A stretch of 12,839 nt of DNA. Origin: Methanothrix harundinacea (lineage in GTDB: Archaea > Halobacteriota > Methanosarcinia > Methanotrichales > Methanotrichaceae). The notes beneath the pieces were generated by a model that saw only the letters and a list, made by a program, of their open reading frames with translations, did not search any database and had not been told where the DNA came from. Below are positions 1 to 6,643 of this stretch, one piece after another (positions within the stretch are counted from its first letter, which is position 1; the number at the start of each line of letters is the position of its first letter). The stretch is from the NCBI GenBank assembly GCA_002502785.1, contig DAQG01000048.1, positions 1-12,839 on the forward strand, in the 5' to 3' direction. Both the position numbers and the translations under genes were made by a program.

Positions 1-10
1 AAAAATGAAT

Positions 11-568
11 TCAGAGGCTTCCCAGATCCGTACGTTCCCTCGACTTCCATCTCTTCAGGAAAACCACAGCCGCAGATATAGCCGAGAGGGCGAAAAGCCC
101 TAGGGCCGCGACCTGGCCACGTCCCACATGCCCGACGGCCAGGACAACCTGGGGGCCCACCGCACCTTCCGGGTACCGGGCAGAAAGATGGTAAGTTCCT
201 GGCTGATCTATCCTGAAAGTCAGCATTGAAACCCCATGCCGGCATCCCACCAAATATTCGGAATGGGTCAAGGGAGGGGAGAGCGATACGCTCCTGCCAG
301 ATACCATCTGTACCAGGCTGCAATTCAGGCCGGGAAAGCTCCGTTTCGACGAGTAGGACCTCTCGCCCACCACAGTCTGGTATTCGTAGAATATGGTGTA
401 CCTTCCGGCCTCGGAGAAGGTGAGGTCCCTTTCGCAGGGCGCGATAACCTGTTCCGAGGAGTCCGCCATGCAGATCAGGCTGTTCTGAAGCATAAACCCG
501 CCAACCAGGAAAAGGGCTATGGATAGGGCATAATACCACATGCTTGGTTTGAGGGTCGAACGGTTCAC
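11..568 (-). CDS. Two-helix membrane protein with an exposed domain, function unknown
   Basis: I do not recognise this 185-residue protein. It has a hydrophobic helix at about residues 11-33, a polar, probably beta-rich domain at about 36-148, and a second helix at about 152-171 followed by a basic tail (KRWKSRER). Under the positive-inside rule, both termini would be cytoplasmic and the middle domain outside the cell. The outer domain holds four cysteines (45, 83, 109 and one at the helix edge, 33) and one N-glycosylation sequon (NCS at 82). Segments such as 'GRYTIFYEYQ' and 'PGTYHLSARYP' look like beta strands of an Ig- or GOLD-like fold, which is an inference. The start is a GTG at 568, with an ATG at 541 as an alternative; AT-rich TATA-like sequence lies just upstream of both. 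It points away from the ribosomal gene and has no visible operon partner in the window. Confidence 0.72.
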   Translation of the reverse strand: MNRSTLKPSMWYYALSIALFLVGGFMLQNSLICMADSSEQVIAPCERDLTFSEAGRYTIFYEYQTVVGERSYSSKRSFPGLNCSLVQMVSGRSVSLSPPLTHSEYLVGCRHGVSMLTFRIDQPGTYHLSARYPEGAVGPQVVLAVGHVGRGQVAALGLFALSAISAAVVFLKRWKSRERTDLGSL

Positions 569-585
569 ATCATAAATATTAAGCT

Positions 586-600
586 GTATATGTTATATAT
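586..600 (-). promoter_or_regulatory. Probable TATA box for the two-helix membrane protein
   Basis: Reading the minus strand, positions 600 to 586 give 'ATATATAACATATAC', a strong archaeal TATA-like element. Its centre is about 27 nt before the GTG at 568, which would give a leaderless transcript. A second AT-rich stretch at 571-582 could instead serve the ATG at 541. Confidence 0.45.
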
Positions 601-900
601 CTGCCGTCTTCGAATTATTGTGGACATTGCAGATTTTGGCTGAGGATTTTGTCACCACCATCAAGGTGTTTCACCTCAACAACGCAGACGATTTTCCAGA
701 CGAAACAGAACGCCAGGGTTAACTCCCAGAAGGCCTGAAAGTTCTGGGCGTCGAAAACGACGGCAACTGATCGAAAATCGATGCAGATCGGAGGCGAACT
801 CACCACCTGCCGCCTCAAATTTCCTCGTTGTTTACTGAACACTAAAGAATGACGTCGGGGGTTTTCGCCCGGTTTCGAAGGCTCCCGATGGACAACCAAA
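601..900. other. Intergenic region with no recognisable gene
   Basis: About 300 bp lie between the promoter of the minus-strand membrane protein and the promoter of rps8e. Open frames exist on both strands (for example 615-959 minus), but none resembles a protein I know. The minus-strand frame runs across the rps8e TATA box and start codon, so it is unlikely to be a gene. I see no tRNA, no clear C/D-box RNA and no terminator hairpin. It may be simple spacer or a decayed gene. Confidence 0.5.
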
Positions 901-902
901 AG

Positions 903-911
903 TATAAATAT
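903..911 (+). promoter_or_regulatory. TATA box for rps8e
   Basis: The sequence 'TATAAATAT' is preceded by an A-rich BRE-like stretch (CAAAAG). It lies about 40 nt before the S8e start, predicting a leader of roughly 15 nt that contains the 'GGGGT' Shine-Dalgarno-like sequence at about 938-942. Confidence 0.7.
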
Positions 912-947
912 CGCCCCTCCATGGCTATCCCCGATCTGGGGTATAGT

Positions 948-1328
948 ATGAAGTGGCAAGGAAATTCAAAAAGGAAGTTAACCGGCGGAAGGCTGATTTC
1001 AAACCGGGGAAAGCGCAAGTACGAGCTGGGCAGAGAGGCTGGTGAGCCGAACGTCGACATCACCAGAAAGAAGCAGATAACGACGAGGGGCGGTAATTCC
1101 AAGATCAGGCTCCTGCGGTGCGACATCGCCTGTGTCGCCGATCCCAAAACAGGAAAGTCCAAAACTGCAAAGATCGAGACCGTAAAGGACAACAGCGCCA
1201 ATCTGAACTACATCAGAAGAAACATAATCACCAAGGGCGCCATCATCAAGACCGAGCTGGGAGAGGCGCGGGTCACCAGCAGGCCAGGGCAGGACGGCGT
1301 CGTAAACGCGATCCTAATTGCTGAGTGA
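948..1328 (+). CDS. rps8e: 30S ribosomal protein S8e
   Basis: This is a 126-residue small-subunit ribosomal protein of the S8e family, found in archaea and eukaryotes but not bacteria. Recognition rests on the typical N-terminus 'MKWQGNSKRKLTGG' (archaeal S8e usually begins MKWQGRS.RK.TGG), the highly basic composition, and the C-terminal 'GAIIKTELGEARVTSRPGQ' followed by a hydrophobic end, as in the family. The open frame extends upstream to 849, but the extra 33 residues would span the TATA box at 903-911. The ATG at 948 has a GGGGT element just before it, so I take that start. A DUF1922 zinc-ribbon gene follows 36 bp downstream on the same strand and is probably co-transcribed. Length is normal for the family. 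Confidence 0.96.
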   Translation: MKWQGNSKRKLTGGRLISNRGKRKYELGREAGEPNVDITRKKQITTRGGNSKIRLLRCDIACVADPKTGKSKTAKIETVKDNSANLNYIRRNIITKGAIIKTELGEARVTSRPGQDGVVNAILIAE

Positions 1329-1364
1329 TTCGAAACCTTCCATCCGTCCAACCTCTTTTGGTGT

Positions 1365-1574
1365 ATGTACCTTATATTCAGGTGCGCCGGGTGCGGACGC
1401 CACCTCTACGCTGAGGAGGGTGCCGCCACCAGGACCTGTCCCTGTGGAAAGCGCATCCGCCTCAAGAAGGTCAACGTCATCTCCAGGGCAGAAGACGAAC
1501 GAGAAGCCGGTGATCTGGTCAGGGCCCTTCAGATGAAAGGGCGAGAGATGACCGGCTTTTCGCCAGCGGGCTGA
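1365..1574 (+). CDS. DUF1922 zinc-ribbon protein
   Basis: This 69-residue protein resembles the archaeal DUF1922 family, for which the Methanothermobacter protein MTH1184 has a known structure. It begins 'MYLIFRCAGCGRHLYAEEG', with a CxxC pair (Cys7, Cys10) and a later CxC pair (Cys25, Cys27) that would bind one zinc ion. A short charged helical tail ('EDEREAGDLVRALQMKGRE') follows, as in the family. Its molecular role is not known to me; being in tandem with rps8e, 36 bp downstream, suggests a job linked to translation or RNA, which is only an inference. A second frame (1318-1536) overlaps it but lacks any family signature. The ATG at 1365 matches the family N-terminus exactly. There is no strong Shine-Dalgarno sequence; 'TTGGTG' lies just upstream. 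Confidence 0.88.
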   Translation: MYLIFRCAGCGRHLYAEEGAATRTCPCGKRIRLKKVNVISRAEDEREAGDLVRALQMKGREMTGFSPAG

Positions 1575-1582
1575 TCTATCCG

Positions 1583-1622
1583 ATTTTCCTGTGGAAATTT
1601 CCCACTGCCGTTTTCAGTTTTC
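1583..1622 (+). terminator. Likely oligo-T terminator after the rps8e-DUF1922 pair
   Basis: Three short T4 runs (about 1584-1587, 1611-1614, 1618-1621) follow the DUF1922 stop, with the palindrome GGAAATTTCC at 1593-1602 between them. Archaeal RNA polymerase stops at oligo-T stretches, so this is a plausible end for the two-gene transcript. Confidence 0.4.
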
Positions 1623-1628
1623 AATAAG

Positions 1629-1637
1629 TTTATAAAC
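1629..1637 (+). promoter_or_regulatory. TATA box for the 19-residue-repeat secreted protein
   Basis: The sequence 'TTTATAAAC' lies about 38 nt before the TTG start at 1670. Transcription would begin near 1657, leaving a short leader with the Shine-Dalgarno-like 'GGGGTGA' at about 1659-1665, five bases before the start. Confidence 0.6.
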
Positions 1638-1669
1638 CTCAGGGGCGACGCCTCATCTGGGGTGATAAA

Positions 1670-2122
1670 TTGCTGAAAGGGCAATTCAACGTAAAAATCA
1701 TGATACTGGTAGCCGTTGCCTTGATGGTCTTTGGACCTCTTGCTGCAGCAACCATCTGGAGCTCGGGATCTTACGGTTTTGAGACGGGTTCCGTCATGTG
1801 GCAGGCAAAGAACGGCAACACGGTCGAAGGGGTCACGCAGCTGGGTGGCTCCGCTGGCCAGGCAAGCGTTCAGGAACAGACGTCAGAGATTGTGCAGCTC
1901 GGTGGCACCTTTAGCCAGGCAAGCTCGCAGGGACAGACTGCGGCGGTAGTGCAGCTCGGAAGCAGCGGCGGCCAGGCAAGCTCTCAAGCGACCGCTACTG
2001 GTGGCTTACAGCTGAGCGGCTACTTCGAGAACATGGGAAGTTATACGAACATATACTACCCGTCCACCATGCTCAGTGGCAGCTTCGGCAGCGCCGGATC
2101 TGGCGGCTGCTGCGGTCAATGA
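1670..2122 (+). CDS. Secreted protein with 19-residue Q-x-G/QAS repeats, possible amyloid or beta-solenoid
   Basis: I do not recognise a named family. The 150-residue protein starts at a TTG with a good GGTGA ribosome-binding site. Residues 1-27 look like a signal peptide ending in LAAA, with likely cleavage near 27. The core holds repeats of exactly 19 residues: 'QLG' recurs at residues 57, 76 and 95, with a degenerate fourth 'QLS' at 114. Each full unit reads QLGxxxxQASxQ followed by seven variable residues. In DNA the period is exactly 57 bp (units at 1838, 1895, 1952, 2009). The Q-x-G...A...Q pattern recalls curlin (CsgA) repeats, but those have Asn in the turn, different spacing and a length of about 22, so this is a resemblance only. 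The C-terminal part is Gly/Ser/Tyr-rich and ends 'GSGGCCGQ', a double cysteine that might crosslink or anchor the protein. A secreted surface fibre or coat component is a reasonable inference. Confidence 0.75.
   Translation: MLKGQFNVKIMILVAVALMVFGPLAAATIWSSGSYGFETGSVMWQAKNGNTVEGVTQLGGSAGQASVQEQTSEIVQLGGTFSQASSQGQTAAVVQLGSSGGQASSQATATGGLQLSGYFENMGSYTNIYYPSTMLSGSFGSAGSGGCCGQ
1838..2023 (+). repeat. 57-bp in-frame tandem repeat
   Basis: Three full 57-bp units begin at 1838, 1895 and 1952, and a partial fourth begins at 2009. Each starts with CAG CTG/CTC and contains 'CCAGGCAAGC' in the middle. The phase is exact to the codon, so the units encode 19 residues each. Variation is mostly in the loop positions, suggesting selection on the QLG and QAS positions. 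Confidence 0.85.
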
Positions 2123-2125
2123 TCT

Positions 2126-2157
2126 CTCGCGTGGGCGAGGCCGACCCCAATTTTTTT
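2126..2157 (+). terminator. Hairpin and T7 terminator after the repeat protein
   Basis: A perfect 5-bp stem (CTCGC 2126-2130, GCGAG 2135-2139) with a four-base loop begins four bases after the TGA. A run of seven T's follows at 2151-2157. It ends the plus-strand gene just before the convergent radical SAM gene. Confidence 0.6.
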
Positions 2158-2163
2158 CTCTCA

Positions 2164-3141
2164 TCACATCCACTCGTAGTGGGCGATGACCTCGGGCCTG
2201 AAGTCGTAAAGAAGGCTGTTTTCGACGTAGCCGAAGAATAGACATCCTTCGCAATCCCGGACGATCTCCTCGCGCCTCTTCTTCGAAGATTCCCAGACCC
2301 TGGCGAGGCCCTGGGAGACGTGGCCGAGGGGCTCTTTGTGGACCCTGCAGCTCATAACCGTCCCGTCGGAGACGACGTGAAGGACGATCTCTGGAGCGTG
2401 GCACCTGAAGTCGAGCCTTTGGTCGCGGACCATCTTCAGGTAGGTGAGGGAGTTGATGATGGGGCGGCCCTCTTTCTTCATCTCGATCAACCTGTCGACC
2501 GACCGCCTGTAAGCGGGAAGGTCGGCGTCCCCGATCACCATATCGTCCCAGACGTTCCCCTCAATCTCGGGGGTCACGTGGAGCGGCTCAAAGGAGATGA
2601 GGGCGCCGAGCTCCTCGGCGAGGCCGACGAGGTCCTCAAGCTCGCCGAGGTTCTTTCGGCTGACCACGCAGTTCATCAGGACCTGGTGGCCCGCATCCTG
2701 GGCTGCCCTGATCCCCTCGATGACCGGCTCGAGTGGCACGCCCCGGATCTCCTGGTATGTCTTGATCCCGTCCACCGAGACGGAGAGGTAGTCGAGATCC
2801 TCTAGCTCGTGGACCCTCTGGGAAAGGAGCTTGCCGTTGGTGATGAGGGAGGTTGTGATCCCCAGGGACTTGGCGTGGCGGAGGATTTCGGGAAGGTCGC
2901 GTCTCATGAGGGGTTCTGCGGTCCAGGCGTTGTAGACCCCGATCCCGAAATATTTTGCGTCCTCCAACATGGCTAAGATCGCGTCAAGGGTCATCTCCTG
3001 GCCGGGAGTTCGCCAGTACTCGCAGAAGGGGCACCGAAGGTTGCAGCGGGCGTTGATCCCGTGGGAGAGGACGAAGGGCCTCTTTCTGACCCTCATCTGC
3101 ACCAGGGCTTTGAGGGCGATTTTGGGGTTGAAGGTGGCCAT
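2164..3141 (-). CDS. Radical SAM protein with a C-terminal twitch (SPASM-like) domain
   Basis: This 325-residue enzyme carries the radical SAM signature CxxxCxxC ('CNLRCPFC', Cys33, Cys37, Cys40), which binds the [4Fe-4S] cluster that cleaves S-adenosylmethionine. The C-terminal part has Cys247, a 'DGTVMSC' motif with Cys265, and a CxxC at 297/300. This pattern matches the twitch or shortened SPASM domain that holds one auxiliary iron-sulfur cluster, as in MoaA-like and peptide- or tRNA-modifying enzymes. The substrate cannot be told from the sequence. It lies 29 bp downstream of lysA on the same strand and is probably co-transcribed with it, though that need not mean a role in lysine synthesis. 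No dedicated precursor peptide is obvious beside it. The ATG at 3141 gives a normal N-terminal extension before the cluster motif. Confidence 0.9.
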   Translation of the reverse strand: MATFNPKIALKALVQMRVRKRPFVLSHGINARCNLRCPFCEYWRTPGQEMTLDAILAMLEDAKYFGIGVYNAWTAEPLMRRDLPEILRHAKSLGITTSLITNGKLLSQRVHELEDLDYLSVSVDGIKTYQEIRGVPLEPVIEGIRAAQDAGHQVLMNCVVSRKNLGELEDLVGLAEELGALISFEPLHVTPEIEGNVWDDMVIGDADLPAYRRSVDRLIEMKKEGRPIINSLTYLKMVRDQRLDFRCHAPEIVLHVVSDGTVMSCRVHKEPLGHVSQGLARVWESSKKRREEIVRDCEGCLFFGYVENSLLYDFRPEVIAHYEWM

Positions 3142-3170
3142 ATCTGCCGAATAACAGATACTTCAGTGGT

Positions 3171-4454
3171 TCACTTCAACAGCCTCGGGGGGACGATCTG
3201 GCCCGAGAGGAAGACGCTTCTGTCCTCGCCCCGGCGGATCAGCTCTCCTCTTCCGTCGTTCACCAGGACCTCGGGGCACCGGGGCTGTCCGTTGTAGACC
3301 GAAGCCATGGAAAAGCCGTAGGCTCCGGCATCCAGCATCGCGACTATGTCGCCCCTCTCCACCTTTGGTAGTGTCCGATCCTTTGCCAGGATGTCGCCGC
3401 TCTCACAGATCGGACCGACGATGGTGTACTTCTCCTCGGGTGCCCCGTCCGCCTTGTTGGCGACGACGGCGTGGTGGTAGGCGTCGTAGAGCATCGGCCG
3501 GGCCAGGAGGTTGAAGCCAGCGTCGACGCCGACGAAGTTGACGTGGGCCCTCTTGACGACGTTGACTTTTGTGAGAAAGAGGGTGGTGTCAGCGACGATG
3601 GACCTCCCCGGCTCCAGGATCATCCTCGGCGATATCCCTAGCTTCTGGCACCCGGCTTTGAAGACCGGCAAGATCCCAGAAGCCAAGTCCGCCGGGGTCG
3701 GGGCCTTTGTCTCGGGGGTGTAGGCGATCCCGAGACCTCCGCCGAAGTCCATCATCTCGATTTTGCCGCCGATCTCGACGACCTTCTCCGCCAGGTCCAT
3801 CATCTTCGCCATCGCCTCAACGAAGGGGGAGGTCTCCAGGATCTGGGACCCGATGTGGCAGTGAAGGCCGACGGGCCTCACGCCGTCAAGGCTCATGGCG
3901 GTCTTGTAGACGTCGACGATCTCCTGCCATGGTATGCCGAACTTTGCGGTCTTGAGGCCTGTGGCGATCTTGGGGTGAGTCTTTGCGGAGACGTCGGGGT
4001 TCACCCGAAAGGCCACCTCGGCCTCCTCACCCATCTCACAGGCGACCTCGGACAAGGCCAGAAGCTCATCTTTGGAATCGGCAGAGACCCGGACACCGGC
4101 CTCGACGGCCAATTCCAGCTCCTCGGTGCGCTTGGAGTTGCCGTTGAAGAGTATCTTCTCCATCGGCATTCCTGCCATCCGCACGAGAGACAGCTCTCCT
4201 GCGGAGAAGACGTCGGCCCCCATCCCCTCCTCCGCCAGTACCCTCAGAAGGGCCAGGTTCCCGTTGGCCTTCACCGCGAAGAAGATCCAGGCGTCGGGGA
4301 AGGCCTCCCGATAACGCCGGACGTTCTCTCTCAGCCGCTCTTCGCTCGTCACGTAAAGGGGCGTTCCGAACTCCTCGGCGATCTCGACGACGTCGACACC
4401 GTCGATCAAAAGATGGCCGCCTTCCGCCCTCAGGTGCTCCTTCGTCCCGAACAT
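3171..4454 (-). CDS. lysA: Diaminopimelate decarboxylase
   Basis: LysA removes CO2 from meso-diaminopimelate to give L-lysine, the last step of the DAP pathway. It is a PLP-dependent fold-type III enzyme. In this 427-residue protein the PLP lysine is Lys62 in 'FFAVKANGN'. 'HCHIGSQ' lies at 198-204, the glycine-rich phosphate-binding 'GGGLG' at 238-242, 'EPGR' at 281-284, and the catalytic 'CESGD' at 350-354, with Cys350 donated across the dimer interface. 'DAGAYGFSMASVYNG' completes the C-terminal active-site region. Length and motif order are normal for archaeal and bacterial LysA rather than arginine or ornithine decarboxylases. The ATG at 4454 is the only good start. A weak AT-rich element about 27-30 nt upstream could make it leaderless. 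The deaminase-family gene ends 66 bp upstream on the same strand and the radical SAM gene begins 29 bp downstream. Confidence 0.96.
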   Translation of the reverse strand: MFGTKEHLRAEGGHLLIDGVDVVEIAEEFGTPLYVTSEERLRENVRRYREAFPDAWIFFAVKANGNLALLRVLAEEGMGADVFSAGELSLVRMAGMPMEKILFNGNSKRTEELELAVEAGVRVSADSKDELLALSEVACEMGEEAEVAFRVNPDVSAKTHPKIATGLKTAKFGIPWQEIVDVYKTAMSLDGVRPVGLHCHIGSQILETSPFVEAMAKMMDLAEKVVEIGGKIEMMDFGGGLGIAYTPETKAPTPADLASGILPVFKAGCQKLGISPRMILEPGRSIVADTTLFLTKVNVVKRAHVNFVGVDAGFNLLARPMLYDAYHHAVVANKADGAPEEKYTIVGPICESGDILAKDRTLPKVERGDIVAMLDAGAYGFSMASVYNGQPRCPEVLVNDGRGELIRRGEDRSVFLSGQIVPPRLLK

Positions 4455-4520
4455 AGCTCTGGATGTAGGATCTAGACCCGTAAAATCTTTTTCATGGGGG
4501 GTGCCAGGAGAATAATTGAT

Positions 4521-4985
4521 TCAGCCCTCATCCCGGGCATTGTTGTCCTGATCCATCTGGCAGACCTCGACCCCCGCCTGCTCTAAAAATCGGAGCGCCT
4601 CGTCGTCGGGGTACGGGTTCCCGTAGACGACCCTTCTGATCTGAGAGTTGATGATGATCTTGGCGCAGAGGATGCAGGGCTGGTGGGTGCAGTAAAGGGT
4701 GGCATCAATGGTGCTCACCCCATGGATCGCGGCCTGGATGATGGCGTTCTGCTCGGCGTGGACGGCGCGGCACAGCTCGTGACGGTAGCCGCTCTCGACG
4801 TTCTCCCGCCGGCACCCGACCTCAAGACAGTGGGGCAGGCCCGTGGGAGCGCCGTTGTACCCGGTGGATAAAATCCTCTTATCCCTTACCAGAACTGCTC
4901 CCACCTGGTGGCGAAGACAGGTGGACCTCGTCCCCACCACCGAGGCGATCTCCATGAAGTACTCGTCAAGGGAAGGCCGATCCAT
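4521..4985 (-). CDS. dCMP deaminase family protein
   Basis: This 154-residue protein belongs to the cytidine/deoxycytidylate deaminase superfamily. dCMP deaminase converts dCMP to dUMP, feeding thymidylate synthesis. The zinc site is clear: 'HAEQN' (His76, catalytic Glu78) and 'PCILC' (Cys104, Cys107). The 'GYNGAPTGLPHC' stretch (42-53) and the later 'ELCRAVHAEQNAI' are typical of the dCMP deaminase/ComEB branch. I take the ATG at 4985, giving 'MDRPSLDEYF', because that is the usual N-terminus of the family. The frame is open back to 5066, but the extra 27 residues are low in conserved character and approach the divergent promoter. A TATA-like 'AGATATC' lies about 26 nt upstream of 4985. It is divergent from lysS and sits upstream of lysA on the same strand. 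Substrate specificity (dCMP versus another cytidine nucleotide) is not proven. Confidence 0.9.
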   Translation of the reverse strand: MDRPSLDEYFMEIASVVGTRSTCLRHQVGAVLVRDKRILSTGYNGAPTGLPHCLEVGCRRENVESGYRHELCRAVHAEQNAIIQAAIHGVSTIDATLYCTHQPCILCAKIIINSQIRRVVYGNPYPDDEALRFLEQAGVEVCQMDQDNNARDEG

Positions 4986-5055
4986 GGATGGTTTTCTGTC
5001 CCGATCCGATATCTCTCTTTCCGTTTTCGCCTCGGCTACGACCGAGGGCGGAAAG

Positions 5056-5062
5056 TTAATAT
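5056..5062 (+). promoter_or_regulatory. TATA box for lysS
   Basis: 'TTAATAT' is centred about 28 nt before the lysS ATG at 5087, which predicts a leaderless or nearly leaderless lysS mRNA. Its reverse complement, ATATTAA, also reads as a TATA-like core toward the deaminase gene, so it might act in both directions, although the deaminase start is about 74 nt away. Confidence 0.55.
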
Positions 5063-5086
5063 CCACTTCTGCATCGATGAGAGGCC

Positions 5087-6580
5087 ATGACGATTCACTG
5101 GGCCGATGTGGCGGCGGAGAAGCTAGCAGGCCAAGGCCCGCAGACGGTGGCGACCGGGATCACCCCCTCCGGCCAGATCCACCTGGGTAACATGCGGGAG
5201 GTCATGACCGCCGACGCAGTCTACCGGGCGCTCCTCGATCGGGGGGTCGAGGCCCGCCTGATCTACATCGCTGACACCTACGACCCTCTCCGGAGGCTCT
5301 ACCCCTTCCTGCCGAAGAGCTTCGAGGAGCATGTGGGCAAACCCCTCTCGGAGATCCCCTGTCCCGAGGGGTGCTGCGAGAGCTACGCAGACCACTTCCT
5401 TCTGCCCTTCTTCGACTCCCTGGATAGGCTGGGGATCGAGCCCGAAGTCCATCGGGCGGACAGGATGTACAAGGAGGGGCTCTACGTCGATGTGATCAAG
5501 ACCGCTTTAGAGAAGCGAGACGAGATCGCCCGGATCCTCAAAGAGGTCTCGGGCAGGGACCTGCCCCAGGATTGGTGCCCCCTGGACGTTATCTGCCGGA
5601 GTTGCGGCAGGTTGAACACCACCAAGGTTGTGGGCTTCGACCTAGCTCGCGAGACGGCCGACTACGTCTGCAAGTGCGGCCACCAGGGCACCGCCAGCTT
5701 CAGTGGCGGTGGAAAGCTCGCCTGGAGGGTCGACTGGCCCGCTCGGTGGTCGATCCTCAAGGTCACGATGGAGCCCTTCGGCAAAGACCACGCCACCGCC
5801 GGAGGATCTTACGACACTGGAAAGAGGATCTCCGAGGAGATCTACGGCTATTCTGCTCCGTACCCCGTCGTCTACGAGTGGATCCACCTGAAGGGGAAGG
5901 GCGCGATGCACTCATCGACGGGCATCGTCGTGACGATCAGGGACATGCTGGACGTCGTCCCGCCCGAGGTTCTCCGCTACCTCATCATCAGAAGCAAGCC
6001 CGAAAAGCACATCGAGTTTGATCCCGGCCTTCCGCTCCTCAACCTGATCGAGGAGTACGATCGCAGGGCTGGCGAGGAGAGGACTCTTGAGCTATCGACG
6101 GTCGGGGCCGAGGGACCAGCCCAGGTCCCCTACAGGCACATGGTGACGGCGGTCCAGATCGCAGGGAACGATCCCGAACAGCTTTTTGCGGTCCTGGACC
6201 GGAGCGGCTACGACACCACCAACAGGGATCAGATCCTCTCCAGGGCTTCGAACGTCAGGGCCTGGCTCGACCGGTACGCTCCGCCCTTTGTCAAGTTCCA
6301 GCTCCAGGAGACTCTTCCATCGAAAGTGAAGAACATCGATCCGGAGCTGAGAGAGGCTCTCGGAGTTCTAGCGGGAAGGATTGAGGGAAAGTGCGCCGAG
6401 GATATCCACAACGAAGTCTACGCCGTCGCCGAGGAGAGGGGGATTGACGGAAAGAAGCTATTCGGCGCGATCTACGTCGCCTTCCTGGGCCAGAAGCAGG
6501 GTCCGAAGGTCGGCTGGTTTTTGGCGAGCCTCGACGAAGAGTTCGTAAAAGAGAGGCTCATCGCGGCCTCTGCCGATTAG
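5087..6580 (+). CDS. lysS: Lysyl-tRNA synthetase, class I
   Basis: This 497-residue enzyme charges tRNA-Lys with lysine. It is the class I form found in most archaea and some bacteria, unrelated to the class II LysRS of most other organisms. The Rossmann-fold HIGH motif appears as 'PSGQIHLGN' (about residues 27-35). The KMSKS region is 'KGKGAMHSSTG', a variant spelling of the motif. Between them, a zinc-binding insert carries 'CRSCG' and 'CKCGHQ' (about 169-200). 'FGKDHATAGGSYDTG' and 'PPEVLRYLIIRSKPEKHIEFDPG' are also characteristic of this family. The C-terminal helical part matches the anticodon-binding cage domain in length. The ATG at 5087 is directly preceded by 'GAGAGGCC' and fits the TATA spacing. 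It faces the deaminase gene divergently and leads into the nucleoside deoxyribosyltransferase-like gene 63 bp downstream. Confidence 0.96.
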   Translation: MTIHWADVAAEKLAGQGPQTVATGITPSGQIHLGNMREVMTADAVYRALLDRGVEARLIYIADTYDPLRRLYPFLPKSFEEHVGKPLSEIPCPEGCCESYADHFLLPFFDSLDRLGIEPEVHRADRMYKEGLYVDVIKTALEKRDEIARILKEVSGRDLPQDWCPLDVICRSCGRLNTTKVVGFDLARETADYVCKCGHQGTASFSGGGKLAWRVDWPARWSILKVTMEPFGKDHATAGGSYDTGKRISEEIYGYSAPYPVVYEWIHLKGKGAMHSSTGIVVTIRDMLDVVPPEVLRYLIIRSKPEKHIEFDPGLPLLNLIEEYDRRAGEERTLELSTVGAEGPAQVPYRHMVTAVQIAGNDPEQLFAVLDRSGYDTTNRDQILSRASNVRAWLDRYAPPFVKFQLQETLPSKVKNIDPELREALGVLAGRIEGKCAEDIHNEVYAVAEERGIDGKKLFGAIYVAFLGQKQGPKVGWFLASLDEEFVKERLIAASAD

Positions 6581-6643
6581 ATGGTCTTAAGATGTGGTTT
6601 GAGAGACGATTAGAACGATGGTGAGGAGAGCGGGGAGAGCAAG

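Noticed and set aside
615..959. 114-codon minus-strand open frame in the spacer before rps8e
   Set aside because: It runs across the rps8e TATA box and start codon, has no known family match, and its N-terminal half is antisense to a likely promoter.
1318..1536. Open frame overlapping the DUF1922 gene
   Set aside because: It is out of frame with a zinc-ribbon gene that matches a known family, and its own translation is low-complexity Pro/Ser/Arg.
1838..2023. 57-bp periodic units considered as a CRISPR array
   Set aside because: The repeats are codon-phased, with no constant repeat alternating with unique spacers, and lie inside a coding region.
1670..2122. Assignment as a true curlin (CsgA) homologue
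   Set aside because: The repeat is 19 rather than about 22 residues, the turn Asn is missing, and no curli export genes are nearby.
2320..2805. 161-codon plus-strand frame opposite the radical SAM gene
   Set aside because: It is antisense to an enzyme with clear cluster motifs and shows only Val/Asp/Leu-rich shadow sequence.
2164..3141. Radical SAM protein as a RiPP maturase acting on the upstream repeat protein
   Set aside because: The two genes converge, each with separate transcription, and the repeat protein has a standard signal peptide rather than a leader peptide; nothing in the sequence links them.
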